A stretch of DNA of 64,000 nt from Selaginella tamariscina (GCA_003024785.1 PUQB01000374.1:1-64000), one strand, 5' to 3'. Numbered from the stretch's first letter, positions 1 through 13,087 are shown. The notes: generated by a model from the sequence alone, not told the origin. Translations and numbers: made by a program.

Positions 1-1804
1 CCTTCGGATGCTCGTGAGGACGCTGAGCGCATCACCATGGTCCCTTGCCTCACATTCATACGCAAGAACCACCCTGTCAAACCACGGAACCAGTTCTTGA
101 GCTGCTTGAACAGCCAGTTTGAAGGTGCTCGAAACAGGCCTGTTGGACATAAATGCGTACACGAAATTCACCGTATCCATACCACCACATTCCTCCAAAT
201 CCGGCTCACACACTTCCGCCATCTTCGTGTCATACTGACTCCCTGTGAGGAACTCACCACCAGTCTGATGACTCCTTTTCCTTCCCCTGCACGGAGTTGC
301 CTTCTCACACTTCCCCTTCAGCTCTTGGATCAACGTTCGAGGTATGTGCACCTTCTGAAACCATCCAACATCTCGTTCCAGATTATCGACCAGTGTGCTC
401 AAGCCTTGGAACGTGTCTGAACTCGTGGTCTTCGATTGAATTACCAACACCACCTCCTCACCCGCGACCAGCGTGTCTTTCTGCAATGTGCCCCGTTAGT
501 TATAGCAAAAAACAAATATCAACGACGAACGTACCAAAACAATGTAACTATCTCCAGCTTCGTTGCCACACGCCAGAAATGCACAGTATTCCTCACCCTT
601 GATCCTTCTAGCTTCCTCTCGCATTTTTGTAAAACCGGCCCTGTCCCTCAGCTTGTGATGGTGTTCAAAAATCCCATAGTTGTTGCACTGGAGGGAAAAC
701 TTCCGATCTTGTAGACTCTGAGGAATGTACGCACCTGGGGGCAGGATTTCATTTAGACTGACCAAAAGATAAATCCTTAAGAGAACACTCATGAGGTCAT
801 CAGCTTCCTTGTCCCTGGAAGAAGTTCTTGTAAAGGATGGAGTGGGGATCCCCTCCAAGCACTTCAACAAAGACCACACAAAACGGGCTACACTTGATGA
901 GGACTTCCGATGCACCGATATCAGACTGTTTACGCTGGATAAAACCAAAGTTCAGATAAGCAAAGGAAAACAAGTAATACCACTCACCACATACTGGAGC
1001 TCACTAGCCGGAGTCAGCGCAACTAAGCCACTGTCCTCCATATCTCCGTAAGTTATGTCTATAACTCCCCAAATCCAGAACCGATATGTTCCGTCTAACT
1101 GGTTTCCGTAGTAGTGATAGCGCTAAAACCCGGCAAAGGACATCGGCTTTATTTGGATCTCCATAGTAAGCGCTGAAGTACGTGGTTGCAAGTGTGTTCC
1201 CACAGCTGAACCACACGCACCAGCTCATGCGACCCCATCTCAGTGGAACAACGCTTGAAACACTCGTCAAGCTTTGTTGTTCCACAGAGAGCTTCAAGGC
1301 CTCTAGAAAGAGCACGCGGCATACCACCTGAGATGTCTATGATGAACTGAGTGGAGTCAGGTATTGACGTGCACTTCGGAATCTGTATGGAACAAAAGAA
1401 GAGTAACAACGTTAGCTAGTGCAAACTCTTACGAACCTCTAAAGTGTCTGCCCAGCGTCCAAGAAGGTCGAGTACAACGCCTTCACACTCTTGAGATGTA
1501 AGAGGTTGAAAGGGACAGAAAGGCCAGTACACTTTGCTGAAGCCGTGAACCGGAGGCTCGTGACAGAGAACCGGGTGGATGCCACTGAAAGAACCGGGAA
1601 AACTTTTTCAATCCTCTTGTCAAAATCTAGAGACAGCCGATGCTCCTCCTGCACATATGCAGACATCATTTCCTGGAACCACGTCGGGAGCGCACCACCA
1701 CCTGTGACTTCTCTCCCGTCAAGATGTCGCGTGACTTGATTGACTTCGTCAAAAAAAAAAAGGCACCAGCAGCTCATCCCCCTTTTTCATCCCAAGTGCC
1801 CACC

Positions 1805-1881
1805 AAAGGAACTTCAACACAACGGACAAGGTAATGGGATGAAACATCACATTACCTTGTCCGTTGTGTTGAAGTTCCTTT
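1805..1881. repeat. Perfect 32-bp inverted repeat (hairpin)
   Basis: The arms at 1805-1836 and 1850-1881 are exact reverse complements separated by a 13-bp loop. The arm begins AAAGGAACTTCAACACAACG. It lies inside the coding-like P-loop gene, and one arm continues its reading (FGKGTSTQRT) before a stop. This looks like a fold-back duplication of an exon end. Confidence 0.95.
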
Positions 1882-2530
1882 CCCAAAGCATTCGGAGTCG
1901 AGACGATCAAAAAACTGGTTGTAGTCCCTGATATCCAAAACCGCAGCCAAACATCTCAATGCCAATATCTGCGGCGGCAGTAGTCCCTCTTCCTTTTTTA
2001 GCACGCCACCATTAGCAGTTGCTACCAAATGGTACATGCATAAATTGTACTGAAGAGACGTTGTGCACATTGCCTCAAAGCGATCGAATTCCTCCTGTGA
2101 AAGCATGCTGAGTAGGCTCTGCCTTTCTTCACCTGAGCCAAGACTTTCCCATCTCTCTTTCAGGAAAGGCCAGGCACGAGTACCTAGAGTTGTTTTCCCT
2201 GCCCCCGGAAAGGCCACCATCGTGTTCTCTTTGGTATTCTTGAAACTCTGAGAGCGGACTCACGAAGCGCTTGAACATGGCAGCGGTACCCTTGAGTAAG
2301 ACTTCGTACGTGGTATCCCGGCCAGCGCCCCAAGTCCTTCTGCAACGCGATTACCGGCTTGCTTCTCGCATCAACAGCAGCAGTCTGAAAGATATTCAAG
2401 AGGGATTCCACCATGCTCTTCTCGTCCCAAACACTGCTCGGACCTGAGTGTGCCTGCAGCACACAAAAGTTGTGAGTACAGTTCAGACAAAATAAAGAGG
2501 GAAAGGGATGATAGGAATCTGAGCCGCACA

Positions 2531-2760
2531 ACCGCAGTCAGGCAGACTACAAAACATCCGGCCCAACAAGCAAACACTCGAACAAATGCCTAACGCCATA
2601 CAAAAGATGCCCATCAGCCATAGCTTCCGGACCAAACACAAATAGACGCATGCGGGGACAACTGGAAAACACCAGACTGCATGAAAGCAAAGAGTAGGCA
2701 GACTATACAAAAACATCAAGCAAACACTCAAACAAATGCCTGACACCATAGCCAAAACAC
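2531..2760. repeat. Imperfect direct repeat in intron of P-loop gene
   Basis: Two copies of about 60 bp, at roughly 2531-2593 and 2694-2752, share GGCAGACTA, AAGCAAACACTC and AACAAATGCCT in the same order. They lie between exons 1 and 2 of the minus-strand gene. Confidence 0.7.
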
Positions 2761-3099
2761 AAGCCACGCCACCGAAACAAACAGGAACAAACTCGCCCAA
2801 ATCCAGGGTCATGAGAAGCTCAAGGCAAGACGAAACACATAGCCTTAACGAACAATCAATCGCTGACCTACTAGAATCAAATCATCAACAGCAGAACCAT
2901 ACCTTTGGCAAGAGTCCGCTGTTTCTCCTTCTCTAGCTGCATCTCCTTCTCTCGCAGATACTTTTTCTCCTCGGGATCTTTCGCGATCGAAAGTTGAAAC
3001 TCCACGTCATCGATTTTTCGTTGCACCCCATCGATTTCTCGTTGCACATCCAGCATAGAACGCAAGTCGACATCCATATCCTCCGCCATGCCTTGGAAA

Positions 3100-4237
3100 C
3101 CCTAGGACTTCAGCTTTGACGGCCAAGAATTAGATCCAAGTTTCAACGACGACGATTGATGGGTCCCAACTTACAAAAGTCAACGCCGGTCAATGGAATA
3201 AAATCAACGGGTAGTCAAACGAACGATGGTTAAGAATATCTATACCCACGTGTACGAGTATGAAGTACGGAGTATGTATGATGGTAAGTGTATTAATGTG
3301 TCAATAGTATGCCTAGAATATTCTGTAACCTTAAAAATAGAATATTCTAATAAAAATATTCTGGTAAATTTGAGAGTAAAAATGTTTTATGCACAAGCCC
3401 CACAATGTAAAATTGTAATTCAGTTAAACACCAATTGTATTTTCGTCTTGTTCTTTGTTTCCCTAGGGATTAAATAAGTAATATATAAAATTGCTCCCTT
3501 AAATGATTGATTTGTGAAGTCTTTGGAACATTAAGGTTATGACTGTCAGGGACCAGACGAGAAATACAAGTTAAAGAAGTTCTTTTCTTATTTGGGTACA
3601 GGTGTCTCTACTTGAGAATGATAGTGACCTTGCTTGATATATTCAAATGTATGGTATATTCTAGTGAAAATTTGAAGATTAAAACCCTCAACTCTAATCT
3701 TAACTTGATTAGGCTCCAAAAAGATCAAGGAACGTATTTAGCTAAAGATTCAACATTGGCTTCTAAAATATATGATAAGATAGAATTAAGTTACAAATCC
3801 AAAATTAACTAAATCTATGAGTATAAAAGCTTATTAAATATTATAAAATTTAAATCAAATCAACACCAATTAAGGGTCACTCTTGTCTTCATTTTTGTTT
3901 TTGTTTTCTCTCTGCTGATCTACATAGGTAAAAAATGCAGTTTTCATTAAAATTGGAAAATTCTTCAATAATAAGACTCAAAGGCATATATACATAATAA
4001 TACCATACAATTCATATTAATTCAAAAAGAATATTTTATGTTAGATTCTCATGTGACTCAATTTCAATTTGCGGATAGAGTTTCAACTGGAGAAGTGGAA
4101 TATGTTTTGTGACTGGCAATTCAACTGCGGAAAGTAAAGCTGGTGAATCTAAATTGGTGCTGGATGTGGGAAAGTGGCTGCAAAAACTATTTTGGAAATC
4201 TCAGATGAGATTCCCACAATTGGAAAGGTTGTAGAGG
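3100..4237. other. AT-rich intergenic stretch, no gene seen
   Basis: Short open frames only, none with recognisable motifs or convincing splice sites. It separates the 5' end of the P-loop gene from the target site of element B. Confidence 0.6.
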
Positions 4238-4242
4238 GGCTC

Positions 4243-4790
4243 GGTTAAACAGGAAAACAAGAAACTTCACCTTTTCTTGTTTAACCGATTTTCTTTTTCT
4301 CAACCTTTAAGAAAGGCTACACACTTTCTTTATATCAACTCTCCACACATACATATATCAAAACACCTTCTTTCAATGCCACAATGACTGTCTCCAAAGT
4401 CAAAGGTAAGAACGGATTTTGGCTATTGCCTTTAAATCCATTCATTGAGAGTATACAACATACACACAAGATCTTATAATATGCACCTTTCATTACTACA
4501 TGAATACAAGAGACAAAGTGTGGAGACTCTCTCTCTCTCTTTCTCCTGTTAGTACTTCGTGTGAAGACCCCTTCTCCCTTGCCCTAACTACCTCTTAATT
4601 ACCCTTTCCTCTCGCCACATCATCCTTTTATTTTTTCTTTTCCTTTTCCTTACCCGCCTTTTTCCTACTCACCTTTTGCTTTCGGTAAGGATTTCCTCCT
4701 CACAACCTTTCCTTCCATGCTTACTACAGACCTTCCTACCTTATTCTCTCCAATGTAGGACGTCCTATGTCCTAATTTTACCCCTCCTTA
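4243..4790 (-). repeat. Element B 3' LTR
   Basis: Aligns with 16269-16821 over most of its length, with shared blocks such as CTACACACTTTCTTTA and TACTTCGTGTGAAGACCCC. The inner boundary is approximate because the last 10-20 bp have diverged. The outer terminus forms a hairpin at 4243-4286 (GGTTAAACAGGAAAA / TTTTCTTGTTTAACC). Confidence 0.8.
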
Positions 4791-5365
4791 TTCGTTGATG
4801 TGTCCTCACGGCAACACATCCTGAGTATCCTCCTGATACTCCACCTTTTCCTGATCCTTATACTTCTTAAAACTCTGCCTTTTCTGTCAAGTTCCTGCTG
4901 CACCATTGCAACTTGAAGGCAAATGCCTGCGTCTCCTTCCTATCCCTTCTTGCTCATCCATCCATCATCCATTGCTGCACTTACCTTTCTCGCATATCTT
5001 CACTATCCACCGTCTCCAATGGCACGATCATCATGGGCTGCTCCTCCTGTAACAACTTCGGGGTGACCTCCTGATCCATTACCATCAGCTTTTGGGAGTC
5101 CGACTTAATCTCCTGCCTCGCTTTTGTCCTTCACTCCTTATCCACTTCATGCGACTCCTCTTCCTGTTGTTCCACATGTTCTTCCTTCTCTCCCTACTCA
5201 AATGGTTCTTCGTCTTCCTACACCATACCTCCTGACTGTTCATCCTCTTCTTCCTCCAAATCTACCACCAATTTCTGCTCCGATCCTTCTTGTGCTCTAA
5301 CCTTCTGCTTTCCAGTCTTGCCTCCCGACCTTGTAGTCCTCTTCACCGATGCCTGCTTCTCCACC

Positions 5366-7800
5366 TTAGGCTTCTTCTTCTTGTGCGCCTTTTCCTATAG
5401 GCCCTAAGAACTTTGGTAACCTTTCCCAATCCCAATCCTTCCGATTATCCTGAAATACCTTCCTTAAAACGTTCTTAAGGACTTTGTTTGTCGACTCAAC
5501 CTGCCCATTACCCTGTGGGTAATATGGTGTAGACTTCTTATGTTTTATCACAAACTCCTTCATGAATATTTCTATCGTTTCATTAACGAAATGCTTTCCT
5601 CTATCACTCACAATTTCCTTAGAAATACCATAACGTACTATTATAGTATTGTATATAACCTTTGCTGTATTATATGCATCGGCCCTTTTCATAGGCTCTG
5701 CCTCTACCCATTTGGTCATATAATATGTTAAAACCAATATATATTGATTCTTTTTGAGTTCACAAGATTAATTGGTCCTATAAAATCCATTCCCATTTCT
5801 GGAAAAGTTTTAGTGGGAGAACTAGATTATAAGGTCGTATTTGTTTCTTTGGAGGCAATTGTGCATGTTGGCATTTGTCACATGCCTTGCAATAGCTATC
5901 TACCTCCCTCCATAAAATAGGCCACCATAATCCCGCCTGAAGGATTTTCCTTCCTATTATTTCCTCTGCAAAATGGCCTCCTACAAGGCCTGAATGATCC
6001 TCTTTTAAAACCTCTGAGACCTCTAAAGGGTCTACACACCTTTGTAACACCCCATTGGACCCCAATTTATACAAATTTCCTCCCACGAGAGAAAAGTGTT
6101 GTGTCCTCACGACAAACAACCTTCTTTATCTAATGTCCTATAAATAGGTGGTACTATTCCATTGGCTAGATACTGTTTTATATGATCTAACCATCTTAAT
6201 AGAACATTGACACGAAATAAATTCGCATAAGGAAAATCATTCATAGCACGTATAGGAACTTCGCTTGTTTTAATGCGACTTAAATGGTTAGCATGTTCAT
6301 GCTGCCTTCTTAGTTTATGAATTATCTCAAAATTATATTCCTGCAAAAGTAAAAACCATCTGACTAACCTTCCTATAAGTACAAGTTTATTAAGTAAATA
6401 TAATAAAGCTTTATGATCTACAAAAATCTTAACTTTATTAGCCAAAAGGTAGTGTCTAAACTTATGGATAGCATATACCATCCCTAAAGCTTCCTTTTCT
6501 GTAGTGGTGTAATTTACTTCCGCAGGTGTTAGCCTACGGCTAGCATAATAAATAGGATAATCTTTTTTATCCTTTTGCATTTGCATAAGGATGGCTCCTA
6601 TAGCCATATTAGAGGCATCCACTTGTACATGGAATTCTTGATCCCATTTAGGACTAACCAATATTGGGGCCTTAGTAAGAGCCTTTCGAAGCTGGTCAAA
6701 GGCCTCTTGACACTGTGATGTCCACTCAAATGGTACATCTGCCTTTAGCAAGTCTGCTAGAGGTTTCATGATCTCAGCATAATGCTTTATAAATCGCCTA
6801 TGATAACATATTTTGCCTAAAAATTTATGTAACTCCTTTATATCCTGTGGTGGTTGTAAACTCAGGATAACCTTAACCTTATTTGGTCCACCAATATACC
6901 TTCCTTACAAACAACATATCCTAAAAGGACTCCTGATTTAACAAAGAAGTTACATTTTTCAGAATTCAAAGCAACTAATTTTGCCTACATTTTGGAAATA
7001 CTTTTCTAGACAATGCAAATGTTGTTCTTTTGAACTATAAACACTAAAATCGTCTATAAAGACTTTCATAAAGTCTAAAAGGTATTCCGAAAGGTATCTG
7101 TTATAATCCTTTGAAAAATAAAGGGTGCATTGCATAAGCCAAAAGGCATAACCCTATAAGCATATGCACCCCACGGACTTATAAAAGCCGTCTTATGTTG
7201 ATCTTCAGGAGCTTCACTTGGTTATACCCTGAAAAGCCATTCATGAAGGAATACATTTCATGTCCGGCGACATTATTCAACATTTCCTCTGTAAAAGGAA
7301 TGGAAAGGTATACTTAGTTGTAACATCATTTAACTTTTTATAGTTTACACATACTCTTAACTTTCCATTTTTCTTAGGAACAATTACAAGTGGTGATAAC
7401 CATTGTGCTCCTTATATAGGATATATAAAACCAACCTGTAACAACTTATCAATTTCCTCTTTAACCAACTTTGCATAATTAGGATTCATCCTATATGCAT
7501 TTTATTTAGCTGGTTGGCATCCCGGCAAGAGTTGAATAGTGTGCATACACAGTTCTGGGGGTATTCCTTTTAAATCTTTATAGGACCATGCAAATACGTC
7601 CTTATACTTAGCTAACAATGTTAATCCTTTGTCCTTAAAATCAGGATCTAGTCCTTGAGCTATAGTCAACACCTTAGGTTCCTTTTCTGTTCCTATGTTG
7701 ACTTGCCCTAGGGGATCATTAGTATAGATATAAGTATAATCTGCAGGTTGTTCCTGTAAGTTCATTTCATAAGAAATAGACTTATAGAATTTTTTTGCAA
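5366..7800 (-). pseudogene. Element B pol remnant (RT-RNase H-integrase)
   Basis: Minus-strand blocks in order. A leader near 7765-7502 contains KYKDVFAWSYKDLKGIP, the stretch that precedes Ty3/gypsy RT. RT remnants follow with stops around 7500-6780. RNase H at 6769-6300 shows VDASNMAIGAIL and YYASRRLTPAE. The integrase zinc region near 5945-5860 has CKACDKCQ, and the integrase core at 5737-5400 has TKWVEAEPM and IVSDRGKHF. Multiple stops and frame changes separate the blocks, so no functional polyprotein is possible. Confidence 0.85.
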
Positions 7801-7878
7801 CCCCAACTGATTCTCTTCCTATTTCTTCTGAGAGGCTTTTTTTTTCTCTTTCACAATTGCATATAAATCAATCTCTGC

Positions 7879-8453
7879 TGTCAAGCCACGATCTAGGAAC
7901 CAGGAAGAGAACCGGATTTCAAGAACAGGAAGGTTTGACTCAGAAGCAGGACCGAGAGCAGGACAGGAACTAGGAACATGAACAGGACGGATCCTGGAGC
8001 AAGATAGGAAGGCGCAGGACAGGATCCAGGAACAAGACAGAAACAGGACAGGATGGGATAAGACAGGAAACAAGACAAGAACAAGATAAGACGAGATTGA
8101 TCGTAGTAAGACTGGTGTTGATAGTAATTGATTGTACAACAATTAAGTCGGAGCTTTTATGCTCACAACTCCAAGAGCTAATCTAGGCATGAGTGCTAAA
8201 AGTGGTTGCATGCATGCAAAGTGACTGCATGCATGCAGAGGCTAAGATGAGTCCACATGTCCTTTATCCTCTAAGCATATCCTGTGGCATATCCTGTAGG
8301 AATATCCTGCAACCGTATCCTGTGTCGAAATCCTGGTAAGAATATCCTGTAAGAAAGTCCTACAACCCATATCCTGTATCCGAAATCCTGTACAAAAGTC
8401 CTGCAACCCATATCCTTTATCCGGAATCCTGTATCCTGTATCGGGTCGTGACA
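7879..8453 (-). repeat. A1 3' LTR
   Basis: 575 bp. It contains the CAGGAT-rich tandem segment (8280-8445), two CATGCATG motifs (8209-8240) and a TATA-like GCATAAAAG on the minus strand. It is about 42 bp longer than the 5' LTR because of an extra copy of the roughly 41-bp CAGGAT-type unit. Confidence 0.93.
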
Positions 8454-8464
8454 GCACCTCCTCC

Positions 8465-10664
8465 TTAAAGACAAGTTCCATGAGTCTTAGGACCTGGTTT
8501 AGTAGGATAATGCCGATGGAAGGCAGCAATCTTGGAAGAAGCATGGAGTAAGTTGGATGCAGGTTCCCAAGTGCGATCAGTAGGCAAATACCCTTTCCAA
8601 TCCACCAAGTATTGGAGTTGGTGGCGATGAAGACGAGAATCAAGGATGGCTGCAACTTCGTACTCAGGTTCAGTGTCAATGACCACATGAGGGGAGGAGA
8701 AGAAACACGTCGGGAAGAGAAGAAGGATGATACGGCTCCAACAAGGAGGTGTGAAACACAGGATGAAGTTTCACCATGGATGGTAACTCGAGTCGGAAAG
8801 TTACAAGATTTACCTCCGCCACGATCCTGTAAGGGCCCAATCGTTGAAAATCCAACTTAGAAGAAGGCCTGTTGGTGCGAATGTGTCGACGAAGAAGCCA
8901 CACGAGATCACCAATCTTATATGCAGGTGCCGGCTGACGGTGAGCATCAGCATGATGCTTGTATCGTTCCTGTGCCTGCTGAAGATGAACCTGGAGATCA
9001 TCTTGTACCTGACGAAGATGCTGGAGACGATCCTGTACTGCAGAAGCAGAAGAAGGAGAGGTGGGAAGAGTAAAGTCAAAACGTGGATGGTGGCCTGTAA
9101 GAGCAAAGAAGGGTGTCTGTCCTGTATATGCGTGAACGGAGTTGTTGTAGGCAAACTCCGCCATTGGAAAAGGTCCAACCAGTTGTCCTGCTAGTAACTG
9201 ATGAAGCAACGAAGATACTGTTCCAAGGTCTGAATTGTGCGTTCGGACTGCCCATCGGTTTGCGGATGATATCTTGAAGAAAGATCCGCTTTAACCTGTA
9301 GACTCCGAAGAAGCTCTCGCCAAAACTTGGACATGAATTATGGACCTCGATCGGAAACAATGCTTTCAGGAAGACCATGGTGTCGGAACACTTCACAGAT
9401 CACCAACTCATCAGTTGTCTGACATGTAGCTGTCTTGTTGCAGGGTAGGAAATGAGCCTGCTTAGTGAAACGATCAACCACCACAAGAATTGCATCGAAT
9501 CCACGAGAAGGAGGAAGATCTGTGAAGAAATCCATAGAAATGGATCTCCAAGGAGCAGAAGGAACAGGAAGAGGACGAGAAGACCAGAAGGTGCATGATG
9601 AGGCATCTTCGACCTGTTACAAGTGTCACAACTTCGTACAAACCTCTCCACAAAACCTCGCAACCCAGGCCACCAATAGTTGCGAGTCACCAACTCCACT
9701 GTCTTGGCTACACTAAAATGTCCTGTAGCCGGGGTATCATGACAATCTTGTACCACACGAGTCCTGAAAATACCAACATGAACATACAGGAGACCTTCCC
9801 GGTACAGGAGTCCATCCTGTATGGTGAACAACTTGTAGTCTGAACGAGAACTGGAGGAAGAGGAACTTGCAATGTCAGGATGAATGTGTGAGAACACATT
9901 CTTTGCCAAGTCATCTGTAACCAAATGCGAACGGACGTCCTGTAGGAGTGTTGAATTTGCTGGAGCCTGATGAACCTGCAGTGCCGCAAGCCGAAATCGA
10001 TCAGGACCTAACAACACTTGCCTTTGACAGTCAAATGCAGGATCGCCTCGGCTTGGTGCAAGGTAAGAGTGCCTAGACAATGCGTCCACCTTGCCATTCC
10101 GAAAACCGGGCCTGTAACGAAGTCAAAACGTGATAGGAACTCTGCTCACCTAGCCTATCGCCGACTAAGAACTCGAGCCGTTTGAAAGTACTCCAGGTTC
10201 TTGTGATTCGTAAGAACTTGTACAGGATGTGCAGCACCTTCCAGGAAATGCCGCCACTCCTCGAACGAATCCACAATGGCCTTGAGTTCCTTGTCATGAA
10301 TCTCGTAATTGATCTCCACCGACAGGAACTTACGAGAGTGAAAAGCTACAGGATGAAGCAACTTGTCTTCTCTAACTTGTGATAGGACAGATCCTACTGC
10401 AAAATCCGAGGCATCTGCTTCAATGAAGAAAGGATGAGAAGAGTCAGGATGTGCTAAAATTGGAGTTGTCGTGAAGACGTCCTTGAGTGTTGTGAACGCG
10501 TGTTCTGCCTTGTCGGACCAAGAGAAAAGGCCCTGTGCGCTTGGTGAGTTCCGTGAGTGGAAGTACACGCTTGGAGAAGTCCTGAACTTGTTGAACCGCC
10601 TGAGAAGTTTGCAAAGCCAAGGAACATTGTACATCTCGTCGACTTGGAGCCTCTCCCACTCCAC
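8465..10664 (-). pseudogene. A1 pol 3' part: RNase H, integrase, chromodomain
   Basis: RNase H at about 10440-10160 shows [16 protein letters not shown] and the LTNHKNLEYF block. The integrase zinc-binding region near 9700-9600 has GHFSVAKT and CDTCNRSKM. The catalytic core near 9550-9330 has [17 protein letters not shown] and SIVSDRGP. The GPY/F-like module follows (FQRLGPYRIVAEV), then the chromodomain at 8686-8480 ([29 protein letters not shown]). Several frame changes interrupt the reading. Confidence 0.88.
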
Positions 10665-10702
10665 GATGGTCTTTCACCTTGTGCATGTCCATGGAAACGC
10701 CA

Positions 10703-13000
10703 TCAAGAGAGACGATGTAGCCCAAGAAACTCCACCAAATCCCTATCGGAAAAAACATTCTCCAATTTCACGTACAAGCCATGCTCGCGAAGCCGCTCTA
10801 GAACTAGTCGTACATGCTTGTCATGTGCCGCCTGGTCCTTGGAGAAAATTAAGATGTCGTCAAGGTAAATCACCACAAACTGGTCCAAGAAGTCACGAAC
10901 TAATGGAGTCTTTCCTTCCGCAAGATCAATAGGACAGTCGTAGACCTGTGAACAGAAAGAATTGCAGCCTGTGTATTTGTCAAAAACGCCCTTAAAGGCG
11001 TGATATTGGATGGTAGGGAAGAATAGAGAAGGGAAGGAGTAGGAGAAGGAGATTGAAAAGGAGAGTCGGATACAGAAAGGTAGAAGAGGAACGTAGGAAG
11101 TTACTTGAAAGGCAAAGAGGTGGAAAGGAGCAGGATCAGTGGTGAGTTCATGCATGGTAGTGGTAAGAACTCGGAGAGGAGAAGGAGGGAGCTGTGACTG
11201 AAAAAGGGGAAGGATCTTGGGGGTGGAACAGAAGCAGGGTAACAGAAAGAGGCAGGATTGGAAAAAACCTGTGTGGATGTTGATGAGTGTACAGAATTGG
11301 AAGAATCCTGTACAGGAGTCCGTGGTTGCGCAGGAGTGGGAAAAGCCTGCGAATGTGCTGGTGAATCAACAAGAGATGGATCCTGTTGAGGAGGAACCTT
11401 CGACACTGATACAGGATTGGAAGAACCCTGTACAGGACACCGCAAAAACAGGAGTGGAGAGAGCCTGCGGATGTGCTGAGGAACTGACATGAGGTTAATC
11501 CTATCGGGAGGAGTCTTCAACACTGGTACAGGAACAGGCACGGTCAATCCTGTAGCTTGTACTGCCTCAGATACTAAGGATGTATCCTGCACACATGAAG
11601 GTACAGGATTGATCCTAGCTGTCGGAGAGGAAAACGTGAGCGTCCTAGACCTCCAGTCGAATCTGCGGATTTGCAACAACGAACCATGCATGCCCAAAAT
11701 GATGGGAGTCGACCGAGTCTTGATCAAGTTGAAGGAAATTGAGCAGTTGAATGTGCCATAACTGCAGGAGAGAGGTTTGGTAGCATGGGTAACTGCACCA
11801 GAAGCAATCAGACGCCCATCGGCCACCTCTACAGAACTGCACGCTTCAACTTCACCACGAAATGCCATGTTGAGTTGCAAAAGTGTCATCCATGAAGCAT
11901 GCATTTGCACCAGTGTCTAACAAGGCAAACTCCATGAGCTCTCGATTATTAAGATGAATGTGTACAGGAAACTTAAGTGATGGGATGGTATGAGCAGCAC
12001 CAATGGAGCCTGCACCTACGTCCAACTTCGCGGCTCCTAGACGAGTGGACATTGGAGTTTTCCGACTGAACTTCAGCTTCAACTTCACGCGTCTTGAAGT
12101 TCCTGGCTTTAATAGGACAATCTACCACCTTGTGTCCTCCACCACAATACAAACACAGGTTCTCACTGCGACGACGTTGCTTTTCAGCAATGGAAGAGAG
12201 CCACGCTTGGATTTCTCAACCTCCATAGGAATTACTCCAGAAGGTGGTGCAGGAAACATGTACCATAGCTGCAGGATTGGTTTGCAGGAACTGCTACGGG
12301 ATCTTTTTGACGATGCTCGAAAAAACGGTTGTCGCAACGAACAGCTTGTTGCATGATCTCTGTAATGTTTCGGCATCCGGTAATGTAAGGAGAAGGTCCT
12401 TCACGTCATCCCTCAACCCAAAAGGAAGTGTTCGATCAATGCAGTCTCGTCCCATAATGTTCGTGCAAAGTTGCTAAATTTGAATGCATAGACGGAAGCT
12501 AGTCGGGATCCTTGAGTGAGCTTCCGTAAGTTCGTGCATGCAGAACAGTACTTATCAGATCTCCAAAACAGGCTTCAAAGGCAGCCACGAAACCTTCAAA
12601 GTCTTCCATCAATTCGTCACACTCCAGCAAAGGAGCAACCTAGCCCGGAGATCCATTTAGTAAGGATGCCAAAAGACCACCTTTTCAGAATCAGTCGAGT
12701 AGCGGCGTGGTTACATGCGGATCAAGAGCCGGATCTGATTCAAAAAACCTTGGAAATCGGCATGATTACCACTGAACTTCTCTTGCATGCTAACCTTTGG
12801 CTCCGAAGAAAAGTTTGATGAAGAGGGAACCACCGACCTGAGAGAGAGCCTGCGCAGCAGCCTTGGAGGATGCATCAGCAGCTGCATGTGCCGCATCGGT
12901 GGAGCCTTGCAATCGGTGACCACTTGCGCAAAGTGGCCAACTCATGAAGCAACATTTGGTGCTCGCGTTGAAAGTGCTCAAAATCAGCCATAATTATGAA
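10703..13000 (-). pseudogene. A1 gag-protease-RT remnant
   Basis: gag starts near 12991 (MADFEHFQREHQ-like, in shifted frames). The protease block at 12088-11852 shows ALLDTGANACFMD. A serine/proline-rich linker with repeated QDSSNPV-type wording occupies 11750-11150. RT retains the YLDDIL catalytic motif near 10870 and VEFLG, but the upstream palm and fingers are deleted at about 10899. Confidence 0.85.
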
Positions 13001-13087
13001 AGAAAAAAGGAGGAAACGAAGGAAAAGAATCAAGGGAAAAAAAAGTAGCTGGAAAACGGAGAGCTATGAAAGGAGTTACTATCAAAC

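Larger units (their letters stand above)
1..3089 (-). pseudogene. P-loop NTPase-like gene with N-terminal coiled coil, frameshifted
   Basis: The start at 3089 opens an acidic, then Lys/Glu-rich helical segment of about 60 residues (heptads around REKEMQLEKEKQR), a likely coiled coil. Exon 1 ends at 2903 (AAAG|GTATGG). Exon 2 begins at 2453 after a CTGCAG acceptor. A Walker A motif, FPGAGKTT, lies near 2215-2190. Further coding-like blocks run at 2190-1880, 1777-1439 (the segment with DEVNQVTRHL), 1409-1150 (ISGGMPRALSRGL) and 948-500. The frame changes inside exon 2 and again near 1195, and a 32-bp inverted repeat breaks the reading at 1805-1881. I do not recognise the family. A P-loop followed by a GxPR-type segment loosely recalls Crinkler/RHS-like NTPases, but that is a weak inference. 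Some frame changes could be sequencing indels, since nearby genes show them too. The 3' end lies off the window. Confidence 0.5.

Noticed and set aside
7893..8142. Cys/Ser/Leu-rich frames inside the A LTRs (also 18317-18680, 32650-32898)
   Set aside because: Produced by the CCTGTC-type LTR repeats, not protein-coding.
8844..9194. Long plus-strand frames across the family A pol regions (also near 27770-28430, 10471-10932)
   Set aside because: Antisense shadows of integrase and RNase H; the minus strand carries the recognisable motifs.
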